A stretch of DNA of 34,936 nucleotides from Bacteroidales bacterium UBA1180. Its GTDB lineage: Bacteria; Bacteroidota; Bacteroidia; Bacteroidales; Paludibacteraceae. The position numbers and the translations under genes are program-made. The notes below the pieces were generated by a model. That model had not been told where the DNA came from. It was given only the letters and a program-made list of their open reading frames with translations, and ran no database searches. Of this stretch, positions 1 through 7,868 are shown one piece after another. Numbering within the stretch: position 1 is the first letter of the stretch; every line of letters starts with the position of its first letter. The DNA lies in NCBI GenBank assembly GCA_002310195.1, contig DBYS01000007.1:4969-39904 (forward strand). Reading direction: 5' to 3'.

Positions 1-1292
1 ACTTCCCAGAAGCGCTCGATACGTTTTGCTGCATTGCCGGACAGGCCGTCTTCCACCACGCCGTAGCGTGCGAAAGAGGTATGCACGGCTTCGCAAGTCG
101 TGTTGTATGCACCTGACTTGTCACCTGCCCAGTACTGCGCCTCGGCTTTGATGAACAGGAGTTCCTCAGTAGTGATGAGAGCTATATAACCATTGTTTTG
201 CGTATAGGGGTTGGTAGCCGCATCCGTCGCAAACAGATCGGGGTAATAGTTAATCTTCATGGAGTTATCCATGCCTATGTTACTCTCGAGATAACGAAGT
301 ATATCACTGTTAGCGGTCGTTCCCATTGCGCGAACGGTCATCATTCGGTCGGCACGCGGATCAAGAGCTGACTTACGGTCACTGTTCTTGATGGCATACG
401 CACCTAAGATAGCCTTGGCGAAGAATGTTGTCGGCAGTGAGGAAGAGAGACGGTTGCCACGGCTCTCCCACGAGTTGATGATCGGCGCGTACGGTCCCCA
501 CGGACAGTTCTGTTCAGCCTTGCCACCATCGTAATGGTAGAGAGGCTCTTGCCAGTTCGGGTCGTTGAGCACCTCGTCGACCATAGCGATGATCTTCTGG
601 CAATTCGCCGGAGTGTTGTCCCAGTTCGGGAGTTTGCGCAGCCATAGTCGGCAACGCAGCGCCTTGGCATAAAGTCCCCACTTCTTGATGTCACCGGCAT
701 AGATACGATCAATCTTTTGTGTAATTGGCAGATTGGTCGGGCACTCCGTCCAAGCAGGATCATCGTAGAGCGCGGCCAGTTCATCAGCCTCCTGGAACAT
801 CCAGTCGTAGATGTCCGCCTGCATGTCGTACGCGGGCGAACTCTTTTGGTACGCCTCCGAACGCGGCATATCGCCAAAAGCATCGGTTGTAAACAGCGTC
901 GAGCCGAGCATAATGGTGCGACCGATAAGCACGGCGTTGAGGTTGCCCTTGTCGGTAGCAATCTCATTCATCTTATTGATATTCGCACCGAGATCGTAGA
1001 AGTGACGGCGCCACATCGGGTGACGGTTCACGCCGAGGAACTCCCAGCCTTGACTATAAGGGTACGAACCGGTCTGGCTCTTACCGCCGGTAGTGAGTGC
1101 CTGCGAGAGATAAACGCCGTACTCCGCATGGTCGTAGCAGAGTTGTGCGGCATAGAAGCAAGCAGTAGGAATAGCCTGATCAACCGTAATGGTGGTAGGC
1201 GAATCCAAACTCTCGTTCACATTCAAGAAACCGTCACAACCTGTCAGGAGCATTGCTCCGACCATGCAAAATGTATATAGAACTTTCTTCAT
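1..1292 (-). CDS. SusD/RagB-family outer-membrane lipoprotein, partial (3' end outside window)
   Basis: Surface-exposed substrate-binding lipoprotein that caps a SusC channel. The reading frame opens at ATG 1292 (MKKVLYTFCMVGAMLLTGCD) and stays open for 430 codons to the window edge, so the C terminus is missing. A type II signal peptide ends in the lipobox LTGC, with Cys about residue 19. The body is helix-rich with repeated aromatic and Asn-rich segments (for example GKSQTGSYPYSQGWEF and LRCRLWLRKLPNWDNTP), as in SusD-like proteins; it looks closer to the SusD-like_2 type than to classical SusD. It lies 43 bp downstream of the SusC gene on the same strand, the usual pairing. The ligand cannot be read from the sequence. 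The murQ and kinase genes upstream suggest MurNAc or peptidoglycan fragments, which is inference from context. Confidence 0.9.
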   Translation of the reverse strand, partial: MKKVLYTFCMVGAMLLTGCDGFLNVNESLDSPTTITVDQAIPTACFYAAQLCYDHAEYGVYLSQALTTGGKSQTGSYPYSQGWEFLGVNRHPMWRRHFYDLGANINKMNEIATDKGNLNAVLIGRTIMLGSTLFTTDAFGDMPRSEAYQKSSPAYDMQADIYDWMFQEADELAALYDDPAWTECPTNLPITQKIDRIYAGDIKKWGLYAKALRCRLWLRKLPNWDNTPANCQKIIAMVDEVLNDPNWQEPLYHYDGGKAEQNCPWGPYAPIINSWESRGNRLSSSLPTTFFAKAILGAYAIKNSDRKSALDPRADRMMTVRAMGTTANSDILRYLESNIGMDNSMKINYYPDLFATDAATNPYTQNNGYIALITTEELLFIKAEAQYWAGDKSGAYNTTCEAVHTSFARYGVVEDGLSGNAAKRIERFWE

Positions 1293-1335
1293 AATTCAAA
1301 GATTTAAAGATTCAACATTCAACGATTCTACTGAT
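1293..1335 (-). repeat. AT-rich heptamer-like tandem repeat in the susC-susD gap
   Basis: The short gap between the SusC stop and the SusD ATG is almost entirely a degenerate 7-8 nt repeat. On the plus strand, units such as gattcaac (1309-1316), attcaac (1317-1323) and gattcta (1324-1330) follow one another. It would form the leader just upstream of the SusD start. Similar 7-mers occur upstream of leuS and inside the tamB-like gene. Confidence 0.55.
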
Positions 1336-4300
1336 TTAGAACGAAGCTGTCAACGATATATTATACGAACGAGTAGAAGGAATCGGTGAATTATCAATTC
1401 CCGCAGAACCAGTACCATTGCCCCCAGGGGATGCGTTACACAACGGGTCAGAACCTGTGTATTTAGTCAACAGAAATACATTGTTGCACGTGAAATCCAA
1501 TTTTAAGCCTTTTATGTATTTCTGACTCTTCAAAGCCGGAATCTGACAGAAGTCGTAACCTAAGGTCACGTAACTTAATCGGATGTACGAGCCGTCCTCT
1601 ACGAAGTTCGTGCTGACGTTGTAGAAGTAGTTGATGATCGTAGTGTAATCAAGCGTGATCGGCACGGTGTTCGGCTCGTAATATACATTGCCGGCTTCAT
1701 CCTTGTGCTCTGTTACGCCATTGAACACAACCTGACGGCCACGGTACTTCTCCAAGAACTTCGAGTTACCGTTGCTAATCAAGTTACGTCCGGTTACGTT
1801 CAGCACATCGCCTCCGTAACGGCCGTCGAACAGGAACGAGAAGTTCACTCCGTAGATGTTCATTGAACTAGTTAGACCCGCTTGGAATTTGGGTTCACGG
1901 TTACCAATATAAAGGTTCTTGTTAGGATCAATGGTCGGATAGCCATTCTCATCAACTATCACTTGACCTTCACTATTACGCTGGTAATCCTTACCGGTCA
2001 TAGAGGTTGTCGAACGTCCAAGACATGCAGAGGTAAACACATCGCCATATTGCGGACCTGTTATCTCCGATACATTCTCTGGCAAGTACGCTACTATACC
2101 ACGGTTGAAACCGATGTTCAGTCCCATTGTCCATTGAAAGTTCTTGCGCTTGATAATATCCTGATCCCATGTAAACTCCACACCTTGATTACGGATAGCA
2201 CCTTCATTACGACATTGGAGAATATATCCCGACGCCGGCGACACACGAACAATCACAATCTGATTATCCACCCGAGTGTTGTAATATGCAACATCTAAAC
2301 GTGTCATGTTGTTGAACAGACGCAGGTCCATACCAATCTCCCACGAAGACATCATCTCCGGCGCAAGGTCACGCGATGCGGAGGACATTGTCGGGTCGAT
2401 ACCGTAACCGCCGTCAGGGTATGTGCCGAATTGCTTGAATCGACGGTCATATTGATAAATCGGGGCATCGTTACCCACCTTGGCGTAATTGCCACGGAGC
2501 TTCCAGTAACTGAGCCAGTTGTTGGTCGTCTGATTGAGTCCGGGAATCAACTCAGACAGCGTTATACCTGCGGTAACGGAGGGATAGAAGTAGGGGTTCT
2601 GTATAATAGTCGAACTCCAGTCCCAACGTCCGGTAACCGACAGCGAAGCCAAACCTTTGTAGTCAGCACGCGCCTCAAAATAGTAGCCGAACATATTTTT
2701 GGCCGTATGAGTTGCTGCACGGTCTGACAAGGCTAAATCTTGCTTACTTGTGTTCGATAGGCTGTAAGTTCCCGGGATGATAAAGTCTATTCCGTAAACG
2801 GAAGTTGAGAACCCTTTGCTCATCTTCAGTTCACCACCGACCATAGCTTCCAACGAGAAATCCATCGGCAACTCAGCCTTATAACTTGCCATAAAACCAG
2901 CTGTCAGCAGTTGGCTGCTACCAGTGGAACCGCTAAACGAACCCAGTTTGGATCTATCCATATCCTTAATATCATTCGTTGTTAACACGGCATTATCCTT
3001 ATATGGACCGTTCAAATAATCCAAATACGTCTGATAGGCCGCTTTCTGTTCATCCGTTCCGGCATCACCAGGGTCGCTGATTGACTCTACCACATACGAA
3101 TCATCCCAACGTGGAACAGTGTAACTCTCCGAAGTACTACGTTTAATATCGTAGTTCACACGACCAGTGATATTCAAGCCCTTAACCGGTGTGAGTACTA
3201 CCGAGGCATTCAACACGTTACGTAATGCTTTTGCCTGCCCGCCATCATTATAGATGGAATACAACGGACTATACGTCGAGTTATACTTGTTCACCTCGTT
3301 GTACGTCAAGTAGCGTGGGAAGCCGTTCGCCAACTGATAGTCGGTTATATCATCGGTGATAGCCCAACTGTATGCGCTGCTTATGCCATTGGTTGAGCGA
3401 CTATTTGTCTGGCTGATATTAGCCGAAGCATTGAACGTCACCCATTTGGCAGGCGAATAACTGGCCTTGAGCAAGGCTCCGAACTTCGTCTTGTAGTCTT
3501 CAGGGATAATACCTTCGGCTTTCGACCAGTTGGCAGACGCATACGCAGAGAATTTTTCCGTTCCTCCTTGCACAGAGAAATCATACTTGTGATAGAAACC
3601 TGTACGAAGGAAATTATGCAGATTGTCATAGATAACAGCATCCGGATCAAGCATCGGTCCCCAACCACCGGTGACAGCACGGTCCTTGTAGAATCCTTGT
3701 GCTCCCGGCCCATAGGTTGACTGCAGTTCCGGCAAACGTACCGGTTGATCCCACTGCCAACTACCTGATGCATGCACCTGTATCGTACCCGCAGCAGCCT
3801 GCTTAGTGTTGATCATGATCACGCCGTTGGCGGCATCCTGACCGTACAGAGCTGCAGCAGCTGCGCCCTTGAGGACGGTCACGTTCTCGATATCGTTCGG
3901 GTTGATATCCGCAGCAGCCGTCGCACCGCCGTTGATAGGCATACCGTCGAGGATGAACAGCGGCTCGTTGTTCTTGGTATTACTGATAGAAGCAATACCA
4001 CGGATGATGATCTGGCTGCCTGAGTTAGGCGAACCGCCGCCACTGGTTACCTGTACACCCGCCACCTTTCCTTGCAATGAACTGACGAAGTTCGCATTCT
4101 TACTCTCGTTCAGTTTCGCGCCGTCAAGATTTTGCACGGCGAAGTTCAGACGTTTCTTCTCCTGCACGATACCCATGGCGGTCACAACCACCTCTTCAAC
4201 AGCGATAGCATCGTCTTGCATAACGACGTTCATCTGCGGTCCGGTGACCTTGATTCGCTGAGTCTTCAGACCGACGTAGCTCACCTCGAGGGTAGCGTTG

Positions 4301-4491
4301 TCGCCTACGGTCAGTTCGTACGCGCCATCGATGTCTGTAATTGTACCATTGGATGTGCCTACCTCAAGCACCGACGCACCGATCACCGGTTCGCGGTCAG
4401 ACGCTTGGATCACCACACCGCGCACCGTGATGTTTGCCTGCATCAACAGTGGCAATAGCAATAGTACCGATAGTAAATACAATTTCTTCAT
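1336..4491 (-). CDS. SusC/RagA-family TonB-dependent outer-membrane transporter
   Basis: TonB-dependent channel of 1051 residues that imports oligomers across the outer membrane together with the SusD partner. A signal peptide (residues 1-19, ending LLMQA) is followed by a carboxypeptidase-regulatory-like domain (about 22-95, starting ITVRGVVIQASDREPVIGAS). Next come a TonB-box-like stretch (VEEVVVTAMG) and the plug domain with the family signature VAGVQVTSGGGSPNSGSQII and LFILDGMPINGG. The remainder is the 22-strand barrel, ending in NISLTASF with a terminal Phe as expected for an outer-membrane protein. It starts 13 bp after the murQ stop and precedes the SusD-like gene, so the four genes are probably one transcript. 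The likely cargo is a MurNAc-containing sugar or muropeptide, inferred from the neighbours only. Confidence 0.97.
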   Translation of the reverse strand: MKKLYLLSVLLLLPLLMQANITVRGVVIQASDREPVIGASVLEVGTSNGTITDIDGAYELTVGDNATLEVSYVGLKTQRIKVTGPQMNVVMQDDAIAVEEVVVTAMGIVQEKKRLNFAVQNLDGAKLNESKNANFVSSLQGKVAGVQVTSGGGSPNSGSQIIIRGIASISNTKNNEPLFILDGMPINGGATAAADINPNDIENVTVLKGAAAAALYGQDAANGVIMINTKQAAAGTIQVHASGSWQWDQPVRLPELQSTYGPGAQGFYKDRAVTGGWGPMLDPDAVIYDNLHNFLRTGFYHKYDFSVQGGTEKFSAYASANWSKAEGIIPEDYKTKFGALLKASYSPAKWVTFNASANISQTNSRSTNGISSAYSWAITDDITDYQLANGFPRYLTYNEVNKYNSTYSPLYSIYNDGGQAKALRNVLNASVVLTPVKGLNITGRVNYDIKRSTSESYTVPRWDDSYVVESISDPGDAGTDEQKAAYQTYLDYLNGPYKDNAVLTTNDIKDMDRSKLGSFSGSTGSSQLLTAGFMASYKAELPMDFSLEAMVGGELKMSKGFSTSVYGIDFIIPGTYSLSNTSKQDLALSDRAATHTAKNMFGYYFEARADYKGLASLSVTGRWDWSSTIIQNPYFYPSVTAGITLSELIPGLNQTTNNWLSYWKLRGNYAKVGNDAPIYQYDRRFKQFGTYPDGGYGIDPTMSSASRDLAPEMMSSWEIGMDLRLFNNMTRLDVAYYNTRVDNQIVIVRVSPASGYILQCRNEGAIRNQGVEFTWDQDIIKRKNFQWTMGLNIGFNRGIVAYLPENVSEITGPQYGDVFTSACLGRSTTSMTGKDYQRNSEGQVIVDENGYPTIDPNKNLYIGNREPKFQAGLTSSMNIYGVNFSFLFDGRYGGDVLNVTGRNLISNGNSKFLEKYRGRQVVFNGVTEHKDEAGNVYYEPNTVPITLDYTTIINYFYNVSTNFVEDGSYIRLSYVTLGYDFCQIPALKSQKYIKGLKLDFTCNNVFLLTKYTGSDPLCNASPGGNGTGSAGIDNSPIPSTRSYNISLTASF

Positions 4492-4504
4492 GTTATATTT
4501 GGTA

Positions 4505-5326
4505 TTAGTGTTTTTCTGTTTCTTTGTAGGCGTCCATTGCTTTCTTCACGCTGCCGTGCAGCAACAGCAGATGCTGCGCCTTGTCGTATTCGAGTCCTAA
4601 CTCCTCAACCAGCATTCGCGTGCCGCGGTCAACGAGTTTCTTATTGCTCAGCTGCATGTTCACCATCTTGTTGCCTTTCACGCGCCCCATCTTGATCATC
4701 GTGGTGGTGGTAATCATGTTGCAGATGAGTTTCTGCGCCGTGCCGGATTTCAGTCGTGTGCTACCCGTAACAAACTCCGGTCCCACGATAGCCTCGATAG
4801 GTATCTCCGCTTCGGCAGCCACGGGCGAGTCAGGATTGCAACTGATGGATGCCGTCAGGCAGCCGAACTTACGAGCATCGCGCAGCGCACCTATCACATA
4901 CGGTGTCGTTCCCGAGGCGGCTACGCCTATCACGGTATCCAGCGGAGTGATGTTATGCTCCAGCAACTCCTGCCAAGCGCGATCAGGATCATCCTCGGCT
5001 TTCTCAACCGGATTTCTCAACGCGGTATCACCACCGGCTATCAACCCTATCACATACGTGTTAGGCATGCCGAAAGTTGGCGGGATCTCAGAGGCATCGA
5101 GTACGCCCAAGCGGCCTGAAGTGCCGGCGCCCATGTAGAAGATGCGTCCGCCGCGTTTCATGCGCGGAACGATACCTTCCACCAGTTTGGTTATCTGAGG
5201 AATAGCAGCCTTGACTGCCAGAGCTACCTTCTGGTCCTCTTCGTTCATCTCGGCGAGAAGTTCGCCGACTTCTTTCTTATCCAAATCGTCGTGAAGCGAC
5301 GGTTGTTCGGTAATCTTTACAAACAT
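4505..5326 (-). CDS. murQ: N-acetylmuramic acid 6-phosphate etherase
   Basis: Cytoplasmic lyase that splits the D-lactyl ether of MurNAc-6-phosphate to give GlcNAc-6-phosphate and D-lactate, the key step of MurNAc salvage. The 273-residue protein has the SIS fold signature FYMGAGTSGRLGVLDASE (about residues 63-80, with Glu80 in the position of the catalytic acid) and a second acidic segment, NPVEKAEDD, about residues 107-114. The phosphosugar-binding GVAASGTTPYV is also clear, as are the C-terminal helices including MVNMQLSNKKLVDRGTRM. It is slightly shorter than the E. coli enzyme (about 298 aa), mostly at the N terminus. It lies between a BadF-type kinase upstream (146 bp gap) and susC downstream (13 bp). 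A lone -7-like TAGGTTTG is visible on the minus strand at 5430-5423, but I find no matching -33 element, so a separate promoter is uncertain. Confidence 0.95.
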   Translation of the reverse strand: MFVKITEQPSLHDDLDKKEVGELLAEMNEEDQKVALAVKAAIPQITKLVEGIVPRMKRGGRIFYMGAGTSGRLGVLDASEIPPTFGMPNTYVIGLIAGGDTALRNPVEKAEDDPDRAWQELLEHNITPLDTVIGVAASGTTPYVIGALRDARKFGCLTASISCNPDSPVAAEAEIPIEAIVGPEFVTGSTRLKSGTAQKLICNMITTTTMIKMGRVKGNKMVNMQLSNKKLVDRGTRMLVEELGLEYDKAQHLLLLHGSVKKAMDAYKETEKH

Positions 5327-5472
5327 CTATTTATCGTGTTTTTTAGGGGTTCTGTTTTTTCTTGGCATCTTTGTGTTCTTAGTTCGGTCATTATGAGCCA
5401 CATAACTCCTTCACAAAAAACGCAAACCTACTCAAGAAAATTCCAGAACTCGGGGATTCATTATTACCGGAG

Positions 5473-6330
5473 TTACGTAGTAGGTTTTACGTCATTCTTG
5501 TGGTACTCGATCAGTCCGGGCATCGGCGACTGCATGATGTCAGCAATCTCTATATGATTGTCAGCCAGCACTTTGCCTAACACTTCACGGTAGTAGTAAG
5601 CTATCGAACCCACGAAGCCTACCGGCACGGGCGGATACTGCTTGAGTATGCGGGTGACAAAGGTCTGGAAATGATCATACACCAGGTCATAGATGACCGG
5701 ATTGTCGATATGGTCGGCACAGAACTTGCTGAGCGATGCAAGGAATCTGTTCGGGAACGGCTGCCGATAGACCTTGTCGATTATATCCGCTTGCGTGAGC
5801 TTGTACTCTGTCAGGAACTGATTCTTCAGTTCGTCGTTGAGCTGATCCTTCAGCAGGTCAGCCACCAGACGCTTGCCTAACACTGCGCCCGAACCTTCGT
5901 CACCCAGGATGAAGCCCAAAGCGGGCACATTTTTCGTGAACTTCTCGCCGTCGTACAGGCAGGAGTTCGAACCTGTTCCCAAGATACATGCCACGCCTTC
6001 GCCGTGCTGAAGCAACGCGCGCGCCGCACCTACCATGTCGGAATAGACCTCAACCTCAGCGTCCTTGAACACGGCCTTGAGAGCCATCTTCACCAGCGGA
6101 GACTTCTCGGGCGTACAGCCTGCACCGTAGAAATAAACGTTCGTAATCTTGCCTGCCCACAGGAGTTGACCCATCTGAGGCAGAAGTTGGTTGGAAACGC
6201 TGTTCTTGATAGCATCAGCGGTTTGATAAAACGGATTGATACCGTCCATCTTGAATTCAGATGCCTGCCCCGAAGCAGAGAGCAAACACCATTGAGTCTT
6301 GGTTGACCCTGAATCTGCAATTAGAATCAT
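5473..6330 (-). CDS. murK: BadF/BcrA-type amino-sugar kinase, probable MurNAc/GlcNAc kinase
   Basis: ASKHA-fold kinase of 285 residues. The phosphate-1 motif is at the very N terminus (MILIADSGSTKTQWCLL). A second nucleotide-binding segment, GVACILGTGSNSCLYDG, is near residue 115, and FILGDEGSGAVLGKRL is near residue 140, the signature of the BadF/BadG/BcrA/BcrD and GlcNAc-kinase group. Family members from Clostridium acetobutylicum and Tannerella forsythia phosphorylate MurNAc, in some cases also GlcNAc. Being directly upstream of murQ, this enzyme most likely makes MurNAc-6-phosphate for it. A plain GlcNAc kinase is the alternative, and the symbol rests on context. The gene heads the operon and has a good promoter at 6384-6414. 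No signal peptide, so it is cytoplasmic. Confidence 0.85.
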   Translation of the reverse strand: MILIADSGSTKTQWCLLSASGQASEFKMDGINPFYQTADAIKNSVSNQLLPQMGQLLWAGKITNVYFYGAGCTPEKSPLVKMALKAVFKDAEVEVYSDMVGAARALLQHGEGVACILGTGSNSCLYDGEKFTKNVPALGFILGDEGSGAVLGKRLVADLLKDQLNDELKNQFLTEYKLTQADIIDKVYRQPFPNRFLASLSKFCADHIDNPVIYDLVYDHFQTFVTRILKQYPPVPVGFVGSIAYYYREVLGKVLADNHIEIADIMQSPMPGLIEYHKNDVKPTT

Positions 6331-6383
6331 AAAGATTTATGTTGTTTTATCACGATATTGCGGTTTTGCATTTAAATGCGCTA

Positions 6384-6414
6384 CAAAGATACGATTTTTT
6401 TTTGGAATATGCAA
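6384..6414 (-). promoter_or_regulatory. Bacteroidota-type promoter for the kinase-murQ-susCD operon
   Basis: On the minus strand TTG (6414-6412) is followed by a 20-nt spacer and TATCTTTG (6391-6384), matching the Bacteroidota primary-sigma consensus TTTG/TTG-N19-21-TAnnTTTG. It lies about 54 bp upstream of the kinase ATG at 6330. Confidence 0.7.
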
Positions 6415-6451
6415 GTATTTTGCAGATATTTTGCACAAATTCGGAAAAATA

Positions 6452-6483
6452 TTTGCTTTTATCGAAAAATTTCACTAATTTTG
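6452..6483 (+). promoter_or_regulatory. Bacteroidota-type promoter for the heavy-metal-associated domain gene
   Basis: TTTG (6452-6455), a 20-nt spacer, then TAATTTTG (6476-6483), matching the phylum consensus exactly. The start codon at 6512 is 28 bp downstream, leaving a short leader. It is divergent from the kinase promoter in the same gap. Confidence 0.75.
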
Positions 6484-6511
6484 CAGTCGAAATCATCAAA
6501 TTTATCGAGAA

Positions 6512-6865
6512 ATGAAACGTATCGAAACTATATGCATGGCTCTGCTGCTGAGTGTCGGATTATGGGCTAAAGGCGAAAGACAGACGGTCGTATTTGACGT
6601 GAACATCCATTGTAACGGCTGCATCGAGAAGATTGAGAAAAGCATCACCTTCGAGCGTGGAGTCAAGGATCTCGAGTGTGACTTGAAGGAAAAGACCGTG
6701 ACCATCGTGTTTGACCCCGAGAAGACCGACATACCGCATCTGCAAGCTGCCTTTGCCAAGATCAACAAAGTGGCAAAGGTGCATATTGATACGGACGACG
6801 AGGCTGAAGAAGCTGAACAAAAAGAAAACGTTGATGCCCAAACGGGAGCATCAACGCCTAAGTAG
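6512..6865 (+). CDS. Small exported heavy-metal-associated (HMA) domain protein
   Basis: Protein of 117 residues with a short signal peptide (MKRIETICMALLLSVGLWAKG, cleavage near residue 19-20), so probably periplasmic. The rest is one ferredoxin-like HMA domain with the metal-binding pair Cys34 and Cys37 in HCNGCIEK, where the canonical form is MxCxxC; the first position is His-preceded instead of Met. The end (about residues 94-117) is a low-complexity acidic tail, TDDEAEEAEQKENVDAQTG. Such proteins bind Cu(I) or other soft metals as chaperones or as MerP-like carriers. No metal ATPase or efflux partner is next to it, so the metal and partner are unknown. It has its own promoter, and its stop overlaps the convergent acyltransferase gene by 8 bp. 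Confidence 0.85.
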   Translation: MKRIETICMALLLSVGLWAKGERQTVVFDVNIHCNGCIEKIEKSITFERGVKDLECDLKEKTVTIVFDPEKTDIPHLQAAFAKINKVAKVHIDTDDEAEEAEQKENVDAQTGASTPK

Positions 6866-7868
6866 CAACGCCCAAGTACAGCATATTGCGCCCGACCAGT
6901 TTCTCCGCACACCATACAAGGGCAGCACACAAACTCAATGTAACTATTGCTACCAGCACCGGCAGCAACCAGTTTATCCATTGCTGCTCATACGGCATGT
7001 AACGCTGCTGAAGGATATAGAATGCACGAACAAAAGGCACGTGCATCAGATAGATGCAATAGCTGTACCGGCTCAGCTTCGAAACGAGCGGTTCGCCACT
7101 TCTTTCACAGCGCGAGCAATCCACGCCCTGCAAGGCTATGAACAGCGCAGCCGCTGATATGGCGATCAGCAGATATGCCGGGCGGTGCATGAGCACATTC
7201 GCCGCATAGATGACAACGAAGCCTATGCTGCCAACCATGATACTTGTCTGGCGCGGCAGATCAACCAGCGAGAGATAATATCCCGCTACGTACAATCCCA
7301 AATACACAAGCAACTGAGAGGTGTAACGCAACAGATACATCTCGGGATAGAGTGCCGCCAGTAATGCCAAGGCGAAAACGACTACGAGAATATACCCTGC
7401 AGTCTTGCGCGCCTCACCTGCGGCAAATGCGCTTCGGAGAACAGGTGTCAGCAGATACAACACGAGCAGCAGATGAATAAACCAGTGCGAGGCATTGACC
7501 CTGTTCGTAGCCAGGTAAGGCAGGTAACAGCAGAACGCATCTTTCCAGCTATGAATCTCCGCATAACCGCCGGTAAAGAACGTGAGCACATAAATGATTG
7601 TTGCCCAAATAAGGAACGGAAAAAACACGCGAACCAGACGTTTGCGCAGGAACGTTCCGGCGTCCGTCACCGAAGGACGCAGATTAAGCGCTCCGGAAAC
7701 CATGATGAACAACGGTACACCGCAACTGACCAACGCTCCATACATATAGCACAAGATTCCGTGCTCCGGCGTATCGAGGTGGGGAATAGACCACGTGTGC
7801 TGCAGCACAACCAGAAAGATTGCCACCACACGCATCACATCGTATTGCAGATTCCGCGTCATCGTCAC
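6858..7868 (-). CDS. Acyltransferase 3 family membrane protein (O-acetyltransferase-like)
   Basis: Integral membrane protein of about 334-336 residues with roughly ten hydrophobic helices. The N terminus carries the family hallmark Asp-x-x-Arg with a His some ten residues later (YDVMRVVAIFLVVLQHTW), and GVPLFIMVSGALNL follows, the typical second-helix motif. Such proteins O-acetylate sugars of surface polysaccharides, peptidoglycan or lipids; the substrate here is unknown. Two starts are possible: GTG at 7868, the codon right after the ispG stop and in the same frame, or ATG at 7862, which I prefer. The gene follows ispG with no gap, so translation is probably coupled. It converges on the HMA gene with an 8-bp overlap. 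Confidence 0.88.
   Translation of the reverse strand: MTMTRNLQYDVMRVVAIFLVVLQHTWSIPHLDTPEHGILCYMYGALVSCGVPLFIMVSGALNLRPSVTDAGTFLRKRLVRVFFPFLIWATIIYVLTFFTGGYAEIHSWKDAFCCYLPYLATNRVNASHWFIHLLLVLYLLTPVLRSAFAAGEARKTAGYILVVVFALALLAALYPEMYLLRYTSQLLVYLGLYVAGYYLSLVDLPRQTSIMVGSIGFVVIYAANVLMHRPAYLLIAISAAALFIALQGVDCSRCERSGEPLVSKLSRYSYCIYLMHVPFVRAFYILQQRYMPYEQQWINWLLPVLVAIVTLSLCAALVWCAEKLVGRNMLYLGVAT

Noticed and set aside
5327..5472. Separate promoter for murQ
   Set aside because: A TAGGTTTG element exists at 5423-5430 (minus strand), but nothing like TTTG or TTG lies 19-21 nt upstream of it.
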